A stretch of 64,000 nt of DNA, from NCBI GenBank assembly GCA_001970955.1, contig MPUH01000208.1, forward strand, positions 1 to 64,000. The letters are read 5' to 3'. The DNA is from Stentor coeruleus (taxonomy: Eukaryota; Ciliophora; Heterotrichea; Heterotrichida; Stentoridae). Below the pieces are notes generated by a model. It had not been told where the DNA came from and searched no databases. It saw only the letters and a program-made list of their open reading frames with translations. The translations under genes were made by a program, and so were the position numbers. Position 1 is the stretch's first letter, and every line of letters begins with the position of its first letter. This document shows positions 63,634 to 64,000 of this stretch, piece after piece.

Positions 63634-63874
63634 ATAAACCTATCCTAAACCCTAATCCAATAAAAGCATCACACACAAACATAAAATTCTACAAATACCA
63701 ATAAAATCTTAAAAAAGCCATTAAAAATCCACACATCTCATAATTTCCTCACATAACCAATAAAACTAGCACTTTTTCCAATACCACACAACAATAAAAC
63801 CCGATTTATTCCCAACAACCAAATCTTCAATTTCCCTTTTTTAATGATAAATCAAACATATAAACCGTTAAAAA

Positions 63875-64000
63875 ATGCATCAAAAAACCAGATCATGCAA
63901 CACACCCAACAAGCTTAATACAAGTTCACTAAAAAGTTCAACAACACCTATGAAAGCCAAAGATGTTCTTCAACCTAAAACCTCATCAAAACCCCGACAA
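63875..64000 (+). CDS. 5' end of a gene running off the right edge
   Basis: From ATG 63875 the frame is open for 42 codons to the window end. It encodes a Ser/Thr/Lys/Pro-rich start (LNTSSLKSSTTPMKAKDVLQ). The flank just upstream is AT-rich with stops. A disordered N terminus is all that can be seen, so no family can be given. Confidence 0.55.
   Translation, partial: MHQKTRSCNTPNKLNTSSLKSSTTPMKAKDVLQPKTSSKPRQ

Noticed and set aside
63640-63665. Telomere-like CCTAAACCCTAA
   Set aside because: A single imperfect copy inside AT-rich sequence, not an array; the sequence continues into a new gene start.

Overview
The window is a gene-dense, AT-rich piece of a ciliate somatic (macronuclear) genome, most probably from the heterotrich Stentor. 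Two things seen in the sequence support this. First, ten spliceosomal introns are exactly 15 nt long and all fit GTA-N6-A-NN-TAG. Introns of 15-16 nt are known from heterotrichs. Second, UAA, UAG and UGA all end genes: UGA ends the genes whose 3' ends lie at 28768 and 47755, and the others end in UAA or UAG. This argues for the standard code used by Stentor, and against Blepharisma (UGA read as Trp) or Paramecium/Tetrahymena (UAA/UAG read as Gln). Species is inferred, not proved.

Layout, left to right. 1-2472: mostly non-coding, with an acidic/lysine-rich repeat reading off the left edge. 2473-11602: TBC Rab-GAP, a calpain-like protein without its catalytic Cys, a TPR protein and a SETD3/LSMT-type SET methyltransferase facing apart over 24 bp, and a PP2C phosphatase. 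12440-19103: kinesin-8-like motor, a CAP-domain/EF-hand fusion, a PIH1 co-chaperone, an MFS transporter. 19334-26967: a complete VPS13-type lipid-transfer protein. 27346-31842: an RCC1-repeat protein and an unrecognised ~945-residue protein. 32719-42311: a P4-ATPase/guanylyl-cyclase fusion, a small ORF, and a voltage-sensor/adenylyl-cyclase-type protein. 42361-47696: a multi-pass membrane protein, the centriole protein POC5, two more unknown membrane proteins, and the Arp2/3 subunit ARPC4. 47755-57027: a 3090-residue CFAP54-like central-apparatus protein. 58148-63100: a multi-GAF/PAS cyclic-nucleotide phosphodiesterase. The start of another gene runs off the right edge.

Two themes stand out: cyclic-nucleotide signalling (two cyclases and a phosphodiesterase within 31 kb) and cilia/basal bodies (POC5, CFAP54, PIH1, kinesin-8). 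Introns are tiny and spacers often only 24-60 bp. Ciliate genes are not in operons, so I read neighbourhood as weak evidence for shared function.

Assembly caution: eleven single Ns are each flanked by direct copies of the same sequence (about 40-220 bp). These look like overlapping contig ends joined without merging. They create false duplications inside the MFS, VPS13 and 945-residue genes; collapsing each overlap restores one clean frame. No rRNA, tRNA, CRISPR array, transposon or virus-like element was recognised.
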